Assembly: GCA_046350935.1 (NCBI GenBank)
Contig: JAXLZK010000001.1
Span: 1-64,000, forward strand
DNA length: 64,000 nucleotides
Direction of reading: 5' to 3'
Source of the DNA: Nitrobium sp046350935
Lineage (GTDB): Bacteria; Nitrospirota; Thermodesulfovibrionia; Thermodesulfovibrionales; Dissulfurispiraceae
Position numbers and translations under genes: made by a program
In this document: positions 26,640 through 35,189 of the stretch, piece after piece
Layout of the letters: every line of letters begins with the position of its first letter
Numbering within the stretch: position 1 is the first letter of the stretch
Notes under the pieces: generated by a model
Databases searched by the model: none
Told to the model about the DNA's origin: nothing
The model's input: the letters and a program-made list of their open reading frames with translations, nothing else

Positions 26640-27134
26640 ATGCGTATCATGAAGGGGGTTGCGCTCTGTGTTCTTCTGGTTTTTTCGGGTTGCGCGCATG
26701 TCGTCTCCCGCGATGTCAGGGAGGCGGCAGACAGGAGCCTGCCCTCGCGCGTCTTTTTCGCCGATCCCGATGCATACCGGGGGAAAATGATTATCCTCGG
26801 GGGGACCATCGTCTCCGTCACCCCTGCGAAGGAGGGCACTTTTGTCGAAGTGCTGGAACAGCCCCTCGACTCCCGTGAGAGGCCGGGAAGCGGGAGGGAT
26901 GTCTCTTTCGGGAGGTTCATCGCCTTCTACCCGGAGTACCTGGACCCTGTCATCTATATGAAAGGGAAGCTCGTCACCGTTGCCGGTGAGGTGATGGGGT
27001 CGAAGACCGGGCTCATCGGGGAGATGGAATACCGCTATCCACTTATCAGGAGCCGGGAGATACACCTCTTCAGGCCGGCCGGTCCCTCCCCCCTTCATCT
27101 CGGGATAGGGATCGGGATAGGGGGAAGCTTCTGA
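26640..27134 (+). CDS. Slp-family outer-membrane lipoprotein
   Basis: A 164-residue lipoprotein. The signal MRIMKGVALCVLLVFSGC ends in an acceptable lipobox with the lipidated Cys at about residue 18. The mature part (DPDAYRGKMIILGGTIVSVTPAKEGTFVEVLEQPLDSRERP, GRFIAFYPEYLDPVIYMKGKLVTVAGEV, YRYPLIRSREIHLF) follows the Slp/YeaY starvation-lipoprotein family closely. I used the ATG at 26640 because the upstream in-frame region is hydrophilic and would bury the signal. Confidence 0.88.
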   Translation: MRIMKGVALCVLLVFSGCAHVVSRDVREAADRSLPSRVFFADPDAYRGKMIILGGTIVSVTPAKEGTFVEVLEQPLDSRERPGSGRDVSFGRFIAFYPEYLDPVIYMKGKLVTVAGEVMGSKTGLIGEMEYRYPLIRSREIHLFRPAGPSPLHLGIGIGIGGSF

Positions 27135-27140
27135 TACATC

Positions 27141-27578
27141 TTAGGAAGAAGTGTCGATCCACGACTCCAACTGGTGTTCCTGCATGCCGCCCGTGATTTC
27201 GTTGACTTTCACTCCATTCCGGTAGAGGAGAAAAGCGGGGACTCCCTGAATGCCGAAACGGCGGGCGAGGGACTGCTCAGTGTCCACGTTGACGAGGGCG
27301 ACTTTCAGCCTGCCTGCCCTCGTGCGGGCCACCTCCNNNNNNNNNNCCATCGACCTGCAGACGCCGCAGCGGGAGGACCAGAACTGCACCAGGACAGCAC
27401 CGGGCCATTGCAGGACCTCACGAGGAAACGTCGCGTCCGTCACGTTCACCGGGGCTTTCGGAAAGCTGAGGGGTGCCCTGCATTTTCCGCATTTCGGATG
27501 CTCCGCAAGTCTGGCAGCCGGGACCCTGTTGACGGCGCCGCAGGAGGGGCAGCGCAGAAGCACCGGACTTTCCGTCAT
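27141..27578 (-). CDS. thioredoxin with N-terminal zinc ribbon (TrxC-like), interrupted by a 10-N gap
   Basis: About 145 residues. The N-terminal zinc ribbon CPSCGAVNR...CGKC precedes a thioredoxin domain with active site SRCGVCRSM, in place of the usual WCGPC, and the cis-Pro strand GIQGVPAFLLY. Ten Ns immediately after the active site hide about four codons; the frame is kept, so the true gap may be close to this length. It resembles thioredoxin 2 and would reduce disulfides in the cytoplasm. Its stop lies seven bases from the end of the convergent Slp gene. Confidence 0.88.
   Translation of the reverse strand: MTESPVLLRCPSCGAVNRVPAARLAEHPKCGKCRAPLSFPKAPVNVTDATFPREVLQWPGAVLVQFWSSRCGVCRSMXXXXEVARTRAGRLKVALVNVDTEQSLARRFGIQGVPAFLLYRNGVKVNEITGGMQEHQLESWIDTSS
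27337..27346. other. 10-N gap inside the thioredoxin gene
   Basis: Ten ambiguous bases fall directly after the CGVC active-site codons on the minus strand. The flanking sequence stays in one frame with ten bases present, which fits a correctly sized gap. Confidence 0.95.
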
Positions 27579-27584
27579 CGGCTC

Positions 27585-27782
27585 CTACAGGATCTTCTCT
27601 CTCAGCTTGCCGGCGTACTCCAGCGCCTGGTCCCGTGTATCCTCCACGAAGTGGCGCAGCTGTCTTCTGGTCTTCCTGCCGGATTGAGGGGCGATGAGCA
27701 AGGCGAGCCCTGCGCCGACAGCCCCCCCGATGAGGAAGGAAAAGAGGGCGACCAGCCCCGTATTCCTGCCGTTTCCGTCCAT
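27585..27782 (-). CDS. YtxH-like small membrane protein
   Basis: A 65-residue protein with one transmembrane helix rich in Gly and Ala (LVALFSFLIGGAVGAGLALLIAP), followed by SGRKTRRQLRHFVEDTRDQALEYAGKLREKIL. This is the YtxH/gas-vesicle-like pattern of one helix followed by a charged amphipathic tail. AAAGGAGG precedes the ATG. It sits seven bases upstream of the thioredoxin gene on the same strand. The biological role of the family is poorly defined; a general stress function is likely. Confidence 0.82.
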   Translation of the reverse strand: MDGNGRNTGLVALFSFLIGGAVGAGLALLIAPQSGRKTRRQLRHFVEDTRDQALEYAGKLREKIL

Positions 27783-27871
27783 CAGAGCCTCCTTTGTTCC
27801 TTTCGCTATCTAAAAGGTAGCATTTGAGGGGAGGGGTGTCAAGCGCTGCGCAGTGCGGTCCTGCAGGCCTG

Positions 27872-29302
27872 CTACGCCGGCGCATTCAGGCTCTCCTCTT
27901 CGGTCAATTTTTTCTCTGCCTCCGCGGCGGGCAGGGGTTTGCTGAACAGGTAGCCCTGCATCTCGTCGCACCTGCTCGAATGGAGAAAGGAGAGCTGTTC
28001 CTCTGTCTCCACCCCCTCGGCGATCACTTTCAGCCTCATTTTATGCGCCATGACGATCACCGCATTCACGATGGCCTGATCGTCGGGATCAGTAGTGAGG
28101 TCGTGGATAAAGGACCTGTCGATCTTCAGCTTCTGGACAGGGAGTTTTTTCAGGTAGCTCAGTGAGGAGTACCCGGTCCCGAAATCGTCGATGGAGAGCT
28201 GTACTCCCATTTCGCTCAGCCTCTGGAGCCGGGGTATCGTCATATCGATGTTTCTCATGGCGGTGCTTTCGGTAATCTCGAGGTCGAGGTATTTCGAGTC
28301 GAGGGACGTTTCCTGGAGCACCCGCTGCACCATCTTCTCGAGGTCGGGCTGAAGGAACTGGTGGGAGGAGAGATTCACGGTGACGGCGACCGGAGGGAAG
28401 CCCTCTTCCTGCCAGAGCCTGTTCTGCTCGCATGCGGCGCGCAGCACCCACTCGCCGATGGGGACGATGAGCCCCGTTTCTTCGGCGAGGGGGATAAAGT
28501 GCAGGGGGGCGAGCATGCCCAGTTCGGGGTGGTTCCAGCGGATGAGGGCCTCCATTCCCGTAACCTGCCGGGTGCCGATGCACACCTGGGGCTGATAGTA
28601 GACGGTGAAGCCCCCGCTATCCAGCGTCTGGCGGAGACTGTTTTCCAGGACGATCCGCTTGAATGCCATCATGTTCATGGCCGGGTTGTAGAACTGGTAG
28701 CTGCTTATCCCCTTTTCTTTCGCATGGTAGAGAGCGGTATCGGCGTTCTGCAGCAGGGTCTCCGCGTTCTCTCCGTCGTCCGGGTAAAGACTGGCGCCGA
28801 CGCACGCCGAAATGAAAAGCTCGTAGGTGTCGAGCAGGTGAGGGCGGCGAAGGGCGTTCATGAGTTTCTTGATGATAGTGACCACATCCTGGTCCCGGAT
28901 GATCTGGGGCAGCAGTACGGCGTATTCGTCCCCTCCGATCCGGGCGATGATGTCTCCCTCGCGCAGCGTGTCTTGCAGCCGGTAGGTGACGGCTTGCAAA
29001 ATGCTGTCGCCCGCGGGGTGCCCCATGCTGTCGTTAATGGCCTTGAAGCGGTCGATATCCAGAAGCAGCACGGCCAGCATCTGGCGGTTCCGATGCGCCT
29101 GCAGTATCTCAAGGGCGAGATGTTCCATGAAGAGCATGCGGTTGGGCAGGCCGGTAAGAAGATCGTGGTATGCCTGGCGCCGTATGGTTTCCTTCATCTG
29201 GCTCTCTGATTCCTCCAGTACTCCCACCCTGCGGCGCAGCTCCGCAAGCTCCTCTATGAGATCTCTCTTCGTCTTTTTTTTATCTTTCGCGGCATCTTCC
29301 AT
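27872..29302 (-). CDS. GGDEF-EAL protein (c-di-GMP cyclase/phosphodiesterase)
   Basis: A 476-residue soluble protein. A short coiled coil (residues 8-40) precedes a GGDEF domain (about 42-205) with the signature GGDEY, and an EAL domain (about 225-465) with MEALIRW, NLSSHQFLQ, EITES and DDFGTGYSSLSYL. Both active sites look complete, so it could make or degrade c-di-GMP. No inhibitory I-site RxxD is evident just before GGDEY. No sensor domain is attached. It is the only c-di-GMP enzyme in the window and could feed the MshEN-like domains at 7605 and 9397, which is inference. Confidence 0.9.
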   Translation of the reverse strand: MEDAAKDKKKTKRDLIEELAELRRRVGVLEESESQMKETIRRQAYHDLLTGLPNRMLFMEHLALEILQAHRNRQMLAVLLLDIDRFKAINDSMGHPAGDSILQAVTYRLQDTLREGDIIARIGGDEYAVLLPQIIRDQDVVTIIKKLMNALRRPHLLDTYELFISACVGASLYPDDGENAETLLQNADTALYHAKEKGISSYQFYNPAMNMMAFKRIVLENSLRQTLDSGGFTVYYQPQVCIGTRQVTGMEALIRWNHPELGMLAPLHFIPLAEETGLIVPIGEWVLRAACEQNRLWQEEGFPPVAVTVNLSSHQFLQPDLEKMVQRVLQETSLDSKYLDLEITESTAMRNIDMTIPRLQRLSEMGVQLSIDDFGTGYSSLSYLKKLPVQKLKIDRSFIHDLTTDPDDQAIVNAVIVMAHKMRLKVIAEGVETEEQLSFLHSSRCDEMQGYLFSKPLPAAEAEKKLTEEESLNAPA

Positions 29303-29651
29303 GGCTCCTCGCGCGACGGACTCTTCTTCTGTCCGGCCCGCACGCTCCCGGTCCGGTACCTAAATTCTATCACGGATTGCAGAGGTCCGCACCGGCCGCG
29401 GAGGGTGAGGGAGAGGGGGAGTGAGGGACTTTATCCGCCCGCACAGAAAGAAGGCACCCCCTCGTCCTCCCCGGGCGGAGGGCTTCTTCGCGCCGCTGCG
29501 TTCATCAGCCCCGCCGTCCCGTATCCGTCCCGTATCCGGTTGAAAAAAATCTTGAATATAGATAATATAGTAATTAAAAAGATAATAAATCTGTTAATTA
29601 AAGAAGGGAGCCCTGGCGTGGTCAGGGTTATTTACCGCAAGGAGGGAAGTT
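29303..29651 (+). promoter_or_regulatory. intergenic region with the rhodanese gene promoter
   Basis: About 350 bases without a gene. A G-rich GAGGGTGAGGGAGAGGG stretch lies near 29400 and a short direct repeat CCCGTATCCGT near 29518-29537. An AT-rich stretch follows, with TTGAAA at 29540-29545 and TAATAT at 29563-29568 (17-base spacer). CCCTG and CAGGG can pair near 29610-29630, ahead of the ribosome site AAGGAGG. Confidence 0.5.
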
Positions 29652-31016
29652 ATGAGCAAAAGGCGCTCTCTCGTGCCGATCATCGCTTTTATCGTAACCG
29701 GTGCATTCCTGGCGGGTGCTGCGGCAGGGGCGGCGGAAATACCGCAGAAGCCGAAAATAGCACCGCCCTGCAAGCAGTGCCATAAGCCGGACGAGAACAT
29801 TCTCCGCGGCACGTTTACCAGCGTCTCGGACAAGGCGAATACCATCCAGATGCAGGTGGGTCCTGCAACGTGGCTGGTGACCTACGATGACGAGACGAAG
29901 CTTATCGGGGCGGAGAAGTGGAGCAAGATACCGAAGGAAAAAGAGATAGGGGTGACCGTCGCCTGGAAGGAGGGTGCCCTCTATGCAACCAGCGTTGCAC
30001 TGAAGCCGCCTGCGAAAGTACCCGAGAAGCAATTGATAAAAGTGGACGAAGTGGCGAAGCTTACGGCCCAGGAGTCCGAAAAAGGCGCTTTCGTGCTCGT
30101 GGATTCCCGTCCTGCGGCGCGCTACCGGGAAGGGCATATCCCTGGCGCCGTCAATCTCTCGGATGCCGAGTTCGAGACGCAGAAGGACAGGCTGCCTCAG
30201 GAGAAGGAAAAGCTCGTTATCTTCTACTGCGCCGGACCTACCTGAAGGCTGAGTCCGTCCTCTGCCAGGAAGGCGGAGCAGGAGGGGTACAAAAACATAA
30301 AGGTCTTTATCGACGGCATGCCTGCCTGGAAGGGCAGCGGCAACATGGTCCTTTCTTCCGTGGAGTATCTGAAGGAAACCATGGACAAGGACATCCCCAC
30401 CGTCATCATCGATGTGAGGCCTGCAGACGAGGCGAAGAAGGCGCATATTCCGAACGCCGTTTCGCTTCCCGCCCGGGACATCCCGCAGGCCAAGGACGCT
30501 TTTCCCAATGACAAGTCCGCCCCCATCGTTCTGTATGCGAACGATACCGAAGCGGCGGCCGGGGCTTTCAGAACGGTGCGGGGATGGGGCTACCCCAACA
30601 CCACGGTCCTCGAAGGCGGTATCGAGGCATGGAAGAGGATGGGCGGCCTTGTCGTGAATGCCGGGATGACCGCGAAGATCGTCTATGTGCCGAAACTGCG
30701 GCCTGGTGAGATTGCTGTCGAGGAGTTCAAAAGAGTTGCCGAGACCCTTCCTCCCGACAAGCTGATTCTCGATGTGCGGGACGAGGACGAGGCGATGCAG
30801 GGCATGCTCAAGGGGGCGCTGAACATCCCGGCGGGCGACCTCAGGGAAAAGCTGAAAGAAATCCCGAAAGACAAGGAGATTATTACCCACTGCGCCACCG
30901 GCGTCAGAGGGGAGATGGCGTACCATCTCCTCAGGGAGGAGGGATACACGGCGCGCTTCCTGAATGCGGTCATCAAGATAGACAAGGACGGAAAATACAG
31001 CATCACCAAGGAGTGA
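29652..31016 (+). CDS. exported triple-rhodanese protein with a CxxCH site, probable selenoprotein (Sec198)
   Basis: Reading an in-frame TGA (30243-30245) as selenocysteine gives 454 residues. A signal peptide (about 1-28) is followed by CKQCH at 40-44, a possible haem c site, then a beta-rich segment. Rhodanese domain 1 (about 130-240) has VIFYCAGPT-U-RLSPSSARKAEQEGYKNIKVF. Homologues carry Cys at the U position (YCxGPTCKLS). Domain 2 (about 240-340) lacks a catalytic Cys (VLYAND); domain 3 (about 350-454) keeps HCATGVRGEMA. The frame is exact across the TGA and a SECIS-like hairpin follows. Sec-containing rhodaneses are known elsewhere. It probably moves sulfane sulfur in the periplasm. Confidence 0.8.
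30260..30278 (+). promoter_or_regulatory. SECIS-like hairpin after the in-frame TGA of the rhodanese gene
   Basis: CTCTGCC (30260-30266) pairs with GGCGGAG (30272-30278) over seven bases, one a U-G pair, around loop AGGAA with G in second place. The loop begins 21 bases after the TGA, nearly the same geometry as the hairpin in the dsrE-like gene (22 bases). Confidence 0.62.
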
Positions 31017-31042
31017 GGGGCGACATCCGGGGAAGGCGGGGG

Positions 31043-32227
31043 TTACGCCGGTGTCTTTCTCCGCCCCCGTACAGTGATCCCGAAGAGGAGCGCTGCCACG
31101 ATCAGTACTACCGCTGCTCCCCTGAATGCCGTTCCGAAACCGAACCGTGAGGCGATGAGCCCAGAAAACAGGGGGCCTGACGTATGTCCGATATCCATGA
31201 TCGTGCCGAGTACCCCCATGGCGGAGCCCCTGCCCTCCGGATCGCTCAGATCGGCGATGAAGGCGGACGTTGCGGAAGTGACAAGGGAGAGGCTCAGGCC
31301 GAAGAGAATGCTGAGGGCAAGCAGGGGAACGAAGGAGGTGAAGAGGGGGAAGCAACCGATACAGAGGGCACCGAGGATCCCTCCCGAGAGGATCTGCGGC
31401 TTTCTCCCGTGCCTGTCGGAAAACCTGCCCATGACCGGCTTTGTCAGAGCGAGGGTAATCACCTGGGCGGAAAGGAGTGTACCGATTTCGTATGCGGTAT
31501 GGCCGTGTGCGACGGCATAGAGGGGGAGAAACGTTTCAAAGGTTCCGTAGGCAAAAAGGAGAGAGGCCTCGACGACACTGGTCAGGATGATTCCCCTGTG
31601 GGAAATGACCGAGAGGAAAGATCTCCCCGTCTCCTTCCACCCCCGGGCTCTCCTCCTCCCCTCCGCCAGGGAGGGGATCGTAAGAGAGAAGAGCAGCGCC
31701 GCGATTCCGGCGACTCCGCATGCCAGGTACACTGCCGTATACCCTGTGCCGGGATGGAGAGAGGACAGGCTGAGAATGCTTCCCCCGGCGAGGGGCGCTA
31801 TGAATCTCCCCAGGAGGGTACCGGTGGAGAACCATCCTATTTTTTCTCCCCTCTCCCGGTGGAAGAGGTCCGAAACCGCGGCCATGGCGACGGGGACGAA
31901 AACCGCGGTGGCCAGGCCGTGATAGCACCTGACCGCAGCGAGTTGCCACAACCCCGTGACGAACGGGTAGAGGAAAGGGGCGGAGGCAAACACCGCAGCG
32001 GAGGCGAGGAGCATCCGTCTCCTGCCCCAGCGGTCGGAGAGGAGGCCTGCAGGCATGCTCACGACGATGCCGGTAAAGGAGGATGCCGCTGCAATCATGC
32101 CCACTTCTAACGGTGTCGCGCCGAGATGGGCGGCAAAAAGCGGCAGCACGGGGCTCTTGGAAAGGGTAGAGCTGAAAACGGCAAAGAAGCCCGTAGCGCA
32201 GAGAAGGAAAAAGGGACTGAATGTCAC
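31043..32227 (-). CDS. MFS permease (first of two paralogues)
   Basis: A 394-residue twelve-helix major facilitator. The N-terminal half contains the loop motif GLLSDRWGRRRMLLAS between helices 2 and 3, repeated in the second half as GRFSDRHGRKPQIL. The start MTFSPFFLLCATGFFAVFSSTLSKSPVLPLFAAHLGA closely matches the second MFS protein at 33307-34530, so the two are paralogues. It starts 24 bases after the stop of the tandem Usp gene, which should be co-transcribed. The substrate is unknown; a drug/H+ antiporter-like efflux role is possible. Confidence 0.88.
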   Translation of the reverse strand: MTFSPFFLLCATGFFAVFSSTLSKSPVLPLFAAHLGATPLEVGMIAAASSFTGIVVSMPAGLLSDRWGRRRMLLASAAVFASAPFLYPFVTGLWQLAAVRCYHGLATAVFVPVAMAAVSDLFHRERGEKIGWFSTGTLLGRFIAPLAGGSILSLSSLHPGTGYTAVYLACGVAGIAALLFSLTIPSLAEGRRRARGWKETGRSFLSVISHRGIILTSVVEASLLFAYGTFETFLPLYAVAHGHTAYEIGTLLSAQVITLALTKPVMGRFSDRHGRKPQILSGGILGALCIGCFPLFTSFVPLLALSILFGLSLSLVTSATSAFIADLSDPEGRGSAMGVLGTIMDIGHTSGPLFSGLIASRFGFGTAFRGAAVVLIVAALLFGITVRGRRKTPA

Positions 32228-32251
32228 CGCTTGCCCGGGCGTAGGGGGTGC

Positions 32252-33091
32252 CTACGCCCTGACCACCAGAACGGCGCATCCCGCCTCTGCGATCACTTTC
32301 TCGGTCGCGCTGCCCATAAGGAGCTTCCTGAGTCCGGTCTTTCCATATGCGCCCATGACAATCAAATCGACGCCCCTGCCGCCGGCGGTTTCCGTGATCA
32401 CGGTAAAGGAGCGGCCTGTCGCGGTCAGGGCCTCGGCATCTACCCCTTCCCGCCGCGCACTTTCCGCAGCGCTGTTTGCGTTCGCAGCCGCCTCCTCCCT
32501 TTCCCTTTCATCCCTCATTGCGGAGACCGCAATAATACGGCTCCCGCAGCGCTGAGCGATGGCGATCGCCTCCGAAACCGCTGCGGTGCTGTGCGCAGAG
32601 CCGTCCACCGCGACGAGCAGGGTCTTGTACTCGATCCGGGCGGCCCTCGGCACGACCAAAACCTTGCAGGGTGCATGCCCGATCACCTGTGCTGCCACCT
32701 CGCCCAGCAGGAGCTTCGCCAGGCCTTTACGCCCCCGGCGTCCGATCACGATCATATCGACCGCCTTTTCCCGGGCCTCGTCGACAATATGCCGGTACGG
32801 CTTTTCTCCGTGGTGGACAATAATTTCGCAGGTCAGCCCCTCTTCTGCCGCCTGCGCCCGCACCGATTCGAGGTACTTTACCGCTTCAGCCTCCTCCTGC
32901 TCGGAAACCCTCGCGCCGATCGTCTCGTATTCGGGGTTGGTTTCAATCACCGAGAGTGCGTAGATCCTGCTCGAACACTTCCGGGCAAAACGCAGCGTCT
33001 CGCGCACGGCGCCTTCGCTGAATTCGGACCTGTCTGTTGCGAGGAGCACTTTTTCCATCCTTCCTACGGGACAAAACGATGCTTCAGCCAT
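32252..33091 (-). CDS. tandem-domain universal stress protein
   Basis: A 279-residue protein with two UspA domains. Domain 1 (MEKVLLATDRSEFSEGAV) has GRRGRKGLAKLLLGEV, where the last Ser/Thr of the ATP motif is replaced by Glu. Domain 2 (YKTLLVAVDGSAHSTAAV) has the full signature GAYGKTGLRKLLMGS. So probably only the second domain binds ATP. The start at 33091 has AAAGGGGG six bases upstream. It precedes an MFS permease gene in the same orientation. Confidence 0.9.
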   Translation of the reverse strand: MAEASFCPVGRMEKVLLATDRSEFSEGAVRETLRFARKCSSRIYALSVIETNPEYETIGARVSEQEEAEAVKYLESVRAQAAEEGLTCEIIVHHGEKPYRHIVDEAREKAVDMIVIGRRGRKGLAKLLLGEVAAQVIGHAPCKVLVVPRAARIEYKTLLVAVDGSAHSTAAVSEAIAIAQRCGSRIIAVSAMRDEREREEAAANANSAAESARREGVDAEALTATGRSFTVITETAGGRGVDLIVMGAYGKTGLRKLLMGSATEKVIAEAGCAVLVVRA

Positions 33092-33196
33092 GACGACCCC
33101 CTTTCCTGCCTGATTTTCATGATACAGCGCATCCGGTATTATAGCCGGTTTTCCCCTTTCTTCCCCATTAACACACAGTCAATTTTGAAATAGTGG

Positions 33197-33285
33197 GTGG
33201 AGCTCCCCCTCTCCCTCCGGGGGAGAGGAGTATTTAAAGTTTTCCTCCCCCTTTGAGGGGGGAGGGCGAGGGTGGGGGTGACCAC
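33197..33285. repeat. intergenic C/G-rich hairpin repeats
   Basis: Two adjacent hairpins lie between the Usp and second MFS genes: CCTCTCCC with GGGAGAGG near 33208-33228, and CCTCCCCC with GGGGGGAGG near 33245-33265, then GGGCGAGGGTGGGGGTG. Similar CCCTC/GAGGG elements lie at 36451-36530 and 56400-56470. This looks like a dispersed intergenic element that may also end transcription. Confidence 0.5.
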
Positions 33286-33306
33286 ACTCTCAAAGGTGAT
33301 GCTGCC

Positions 33307-34530
33307 CTAGGTGGTGAGGGATATCTCTTTTCTCTCAACCTTTACGCTCAGTATGAAGACCGGTACGGCTGTCAGAACGGCCGCCGCAAGGACCCAGAAC
33401 GCCGTGCGGTAATCGTAGCGCGCTATCAGGAAGCCGGCAAGGAGCGGGCCTGACGCATGTCCGATATCGAAAATCGTGCCGAAGGTCCCCATTGCCGTTC
33501 CGAAATGCCTGGCTTTACAGATATCCGCTATCAGCGCGGCTGAGGAGGAGGTAACGAAAGCCTCCCCGAGGCCGAAGACGAGTGCGGCGAGGGCAAGGAG
33601 GTAAAAATCCCTCAGAAGCGGAATGGCGCCGAAGGCCCCGGCGCACAGGAGCATTCCGGCCGCGATCAGGGGCTTTCTCCCGTACCTGTCGGAGGTCCTT
33701 CCCATGACGGGCTTGGATACGATCGTCATCACTACCTGAACTCCCCAGAGAAGCCCAGCCTGGAACTCGTTGAGTCCCGCCACGGTCACCGCGTAAACGG
33801 GCAGGAAGGCTTCCAGCGCACCCATGGTCATGTTCTGCAGGCCCTCCATGTTCGAGGTGATCAGCACCCGGCGGTCGCTTACCACCTCCCGTATCCCCGA
33901 AGCGAATTTTTTGTATATTTCGGGCAGGGACCTGCCCCCCTCCGTCCTCTCCTCCCGTCCGAGCACCTTCAGCGCGAGAAGGAGCGAGGCGGCGCCCGCG
34001 CCGCCGCTCACAAGGTACACCGTCCTGAATTCGGCAAGGGAGGGGCTTCCCGATGCCGCGCTGTAGAGGAGGAACCCTCCCAGCGGCGCGCCGAGGAGGT
34101 TTCCGATTATGGTTACTGAGGAGAACCAGGAGAGCATTTCCCCTTTTTTGACCCCCGGCGCGCGCTCCGCCACCACTGCCATGGCGACCGGGCCGTAGAC
34201 GGCGGTGGCGAAGCCGTGGAAGAAGCGGACGGCGATCAACAGTGAATAGTCTTTTACGAGAAGATAGCTGAAGGGCATGACGGCGAATACCGTGAGGCCG
34301 ATGAGCATCGTCCTTTTTCTGCCGATGACATCGGAGAGCGCCCCGGAGGGGAGTTTGAAAAAGATCCCTGTTACCGTGGAGATGCCCACGGCGAGACCCA
34401 CGGCCTCCGGTCCCGCTCCGAGGAAGAGGGCGAAGAGGGGGAGCACCGGGCTCCGCGCGAGGGCATAGGACAACCGCGCGAAGAAGCCCACGGTGCAGAG
34501 GGCGGTAAAGGGACTAAAGAGCTCTTTCAT
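33307..34530 (-). CDS. MFS permease (second of two paralogues)
   Basis: A 407-residue twelve-helix MFS transporter starting MKELFSPFTALCTVGFFARLSYALARSPVLPLFALFLGA, paralogous to the permease at 31043-32227. Loop motifs GALSDVIGRKRTMLIG and GRTSDRYGRKPLIAAG mark the two halves. It is followed by an unrelated repeat region. The upstream DUF2148 gene ends seven bases before its start, so chrB, DUF2148 and this permease may form one operon. The substrate is unknown; efflux of a toxic compound would fit ChrB. Confidence 0.88.
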   Translation of the reverse strand: MKELFSPFTALCTVGFFARLSYALARSPVLPLFALFLGAGPEAVGLAVGISTVTGIFFKLPSGALSDVIGRKRTMLIGLTVFAVMPFSYLLVKDYSLLIAVRFFHGFATAVYGPVAMAVVAERAPGVKKGEMLSWFSSVTIIGNLLGAPLGGFLLYSAASGSPSLAEFRTVYLVSGGAGAASLLLALKVLGREERTEGGRSLPEIYKKFASGIREVVSDRRVLITSNMEGLQNMTMGALEAFLPVYAVTVAGLNEFQAGLLWGVQVVMTIVSKPVMGRTSDRYGRKPLIAAGMLLCAGAFGAIPLLRDFYLLALAALVFGLGEAFVTSSSAALIADICKARHFGTAMGTFGTIFDIGHASGPLLAGFLIARYDYRTAFWVLAAAVLTAVPVFILSVKVERKEISLTT

Positions 34531-34537
34531 TGCAGCC

Positions 34538-35092
34538 TCAATGCTTTATAGGAGTCTGCCTGTCGAAATAGATGCTCTTCCCCGAAATGCTCACCGGGAT
34601 GCCCATGACCACTTCCGCTTGAATGTATCCCAGAGCCCTCGCCGCCGCTCCGACACGCTGCTGCACCCTGTTGTCCACATTGAGCATGCCCGCCGTCTTC
34701 GCGGCGGAAGACAACGCTACTCCTATGTCCATCATTCTCATTGCACAGTGGGGGCCGGTGTATCCCATCTCCTTTTCCTGCATCCGCCTGTTCTTCGAGA
34801 ATTCCGCACAGGTGGGGTGTCCGCATCCGCCGCAGTCGTACCCGGCCGTCACGGGCTGTGCGAGCCCCGCCAGGAGGAGGGCCTGGGAGTTCTCGACGTT
34901 CGAGGCGTCCCTCAGCCAGTACGCCTCGTTGGTGCTGCGGGGTGCGTACGCTTTCATCGCTTCCGCGATCTTTTTCAGGTCGTCTTCGGCGGTGAGGATG
35001 ACGATTTCGAGAAAGTCCTTTCCCCCCGCCTTCGGCGCGGTTCGCGCCGAGGCCGCCATCAATTTGATTGCCATGTCCGCTACGTCTTTCAT
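34538..35092 (-). CDS. DUF2148 iron-sulfur (ferredoxin-like) protein
   Basis: A 184-residue protein. The core FLEIVILTAEDDLKKIAEAMKAYA, the cluster motif YDCGGCGHPTCAEFSKN (three cysteines) and a further Cys in GPHCAMRMMDIGVALSSAAKTAG match the DUF2148 family, thought to bind an iron-sulfur cluster. I chose the ATG at 35092 (GAGGG upstream); a longer reading frame extends back over the end of chrB but carries a different composition. The function is unknown. It lies in the chrB-DUF2148-MFS run. Confidence 0.85.
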   Translation of the reverse strand: MKDVADMAIKLMAASARTAPKAGGKDFLEIVILTAEDDLKKIAEAMKAYAPRSTNEAYWLRDASNVENSQALLLAGLAQPVTAGYDCGGCGHPTCAEFSKNRRMQEKEMGYTGPHCAMRMMDIGVALSSAAKTAGMLNVDNRVQQRVGAAARALGYIQAEVVMGIPVSISGKSIYFDRQTPIKH

Positions 35093-35162
35093 TGCGTCCC
35101 TCTTTTTCAGCGTGGTGGTGATGCCTGTCTCTCCATCAAGGATGGAGACGATTCTGTGCTCA

Positions 35163-35180
35163 GGGTGTGCGTACACACCC
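35163..35180. repeat. GGGTGTG hairpin after chrB
   Basis: GGGTGTG, loop CGTA, CACACCC: a perfect seven-base stem, nine bases past the chrB stop (minus strand) and upstream of the DUF2148 start. It is the third member of the family at 2954 and 17471. Confidence 0.6.
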
Positions 35181-35189
35181 CGGCGTTCC

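Noticed and set aside
30243..30245. Frameshift or stop splitting the rhodanese gene in two
   Set aside because: Both parts are in the same frame, exactly 25 codons from the TGA to the next ATG, with rhodanese sequence between.
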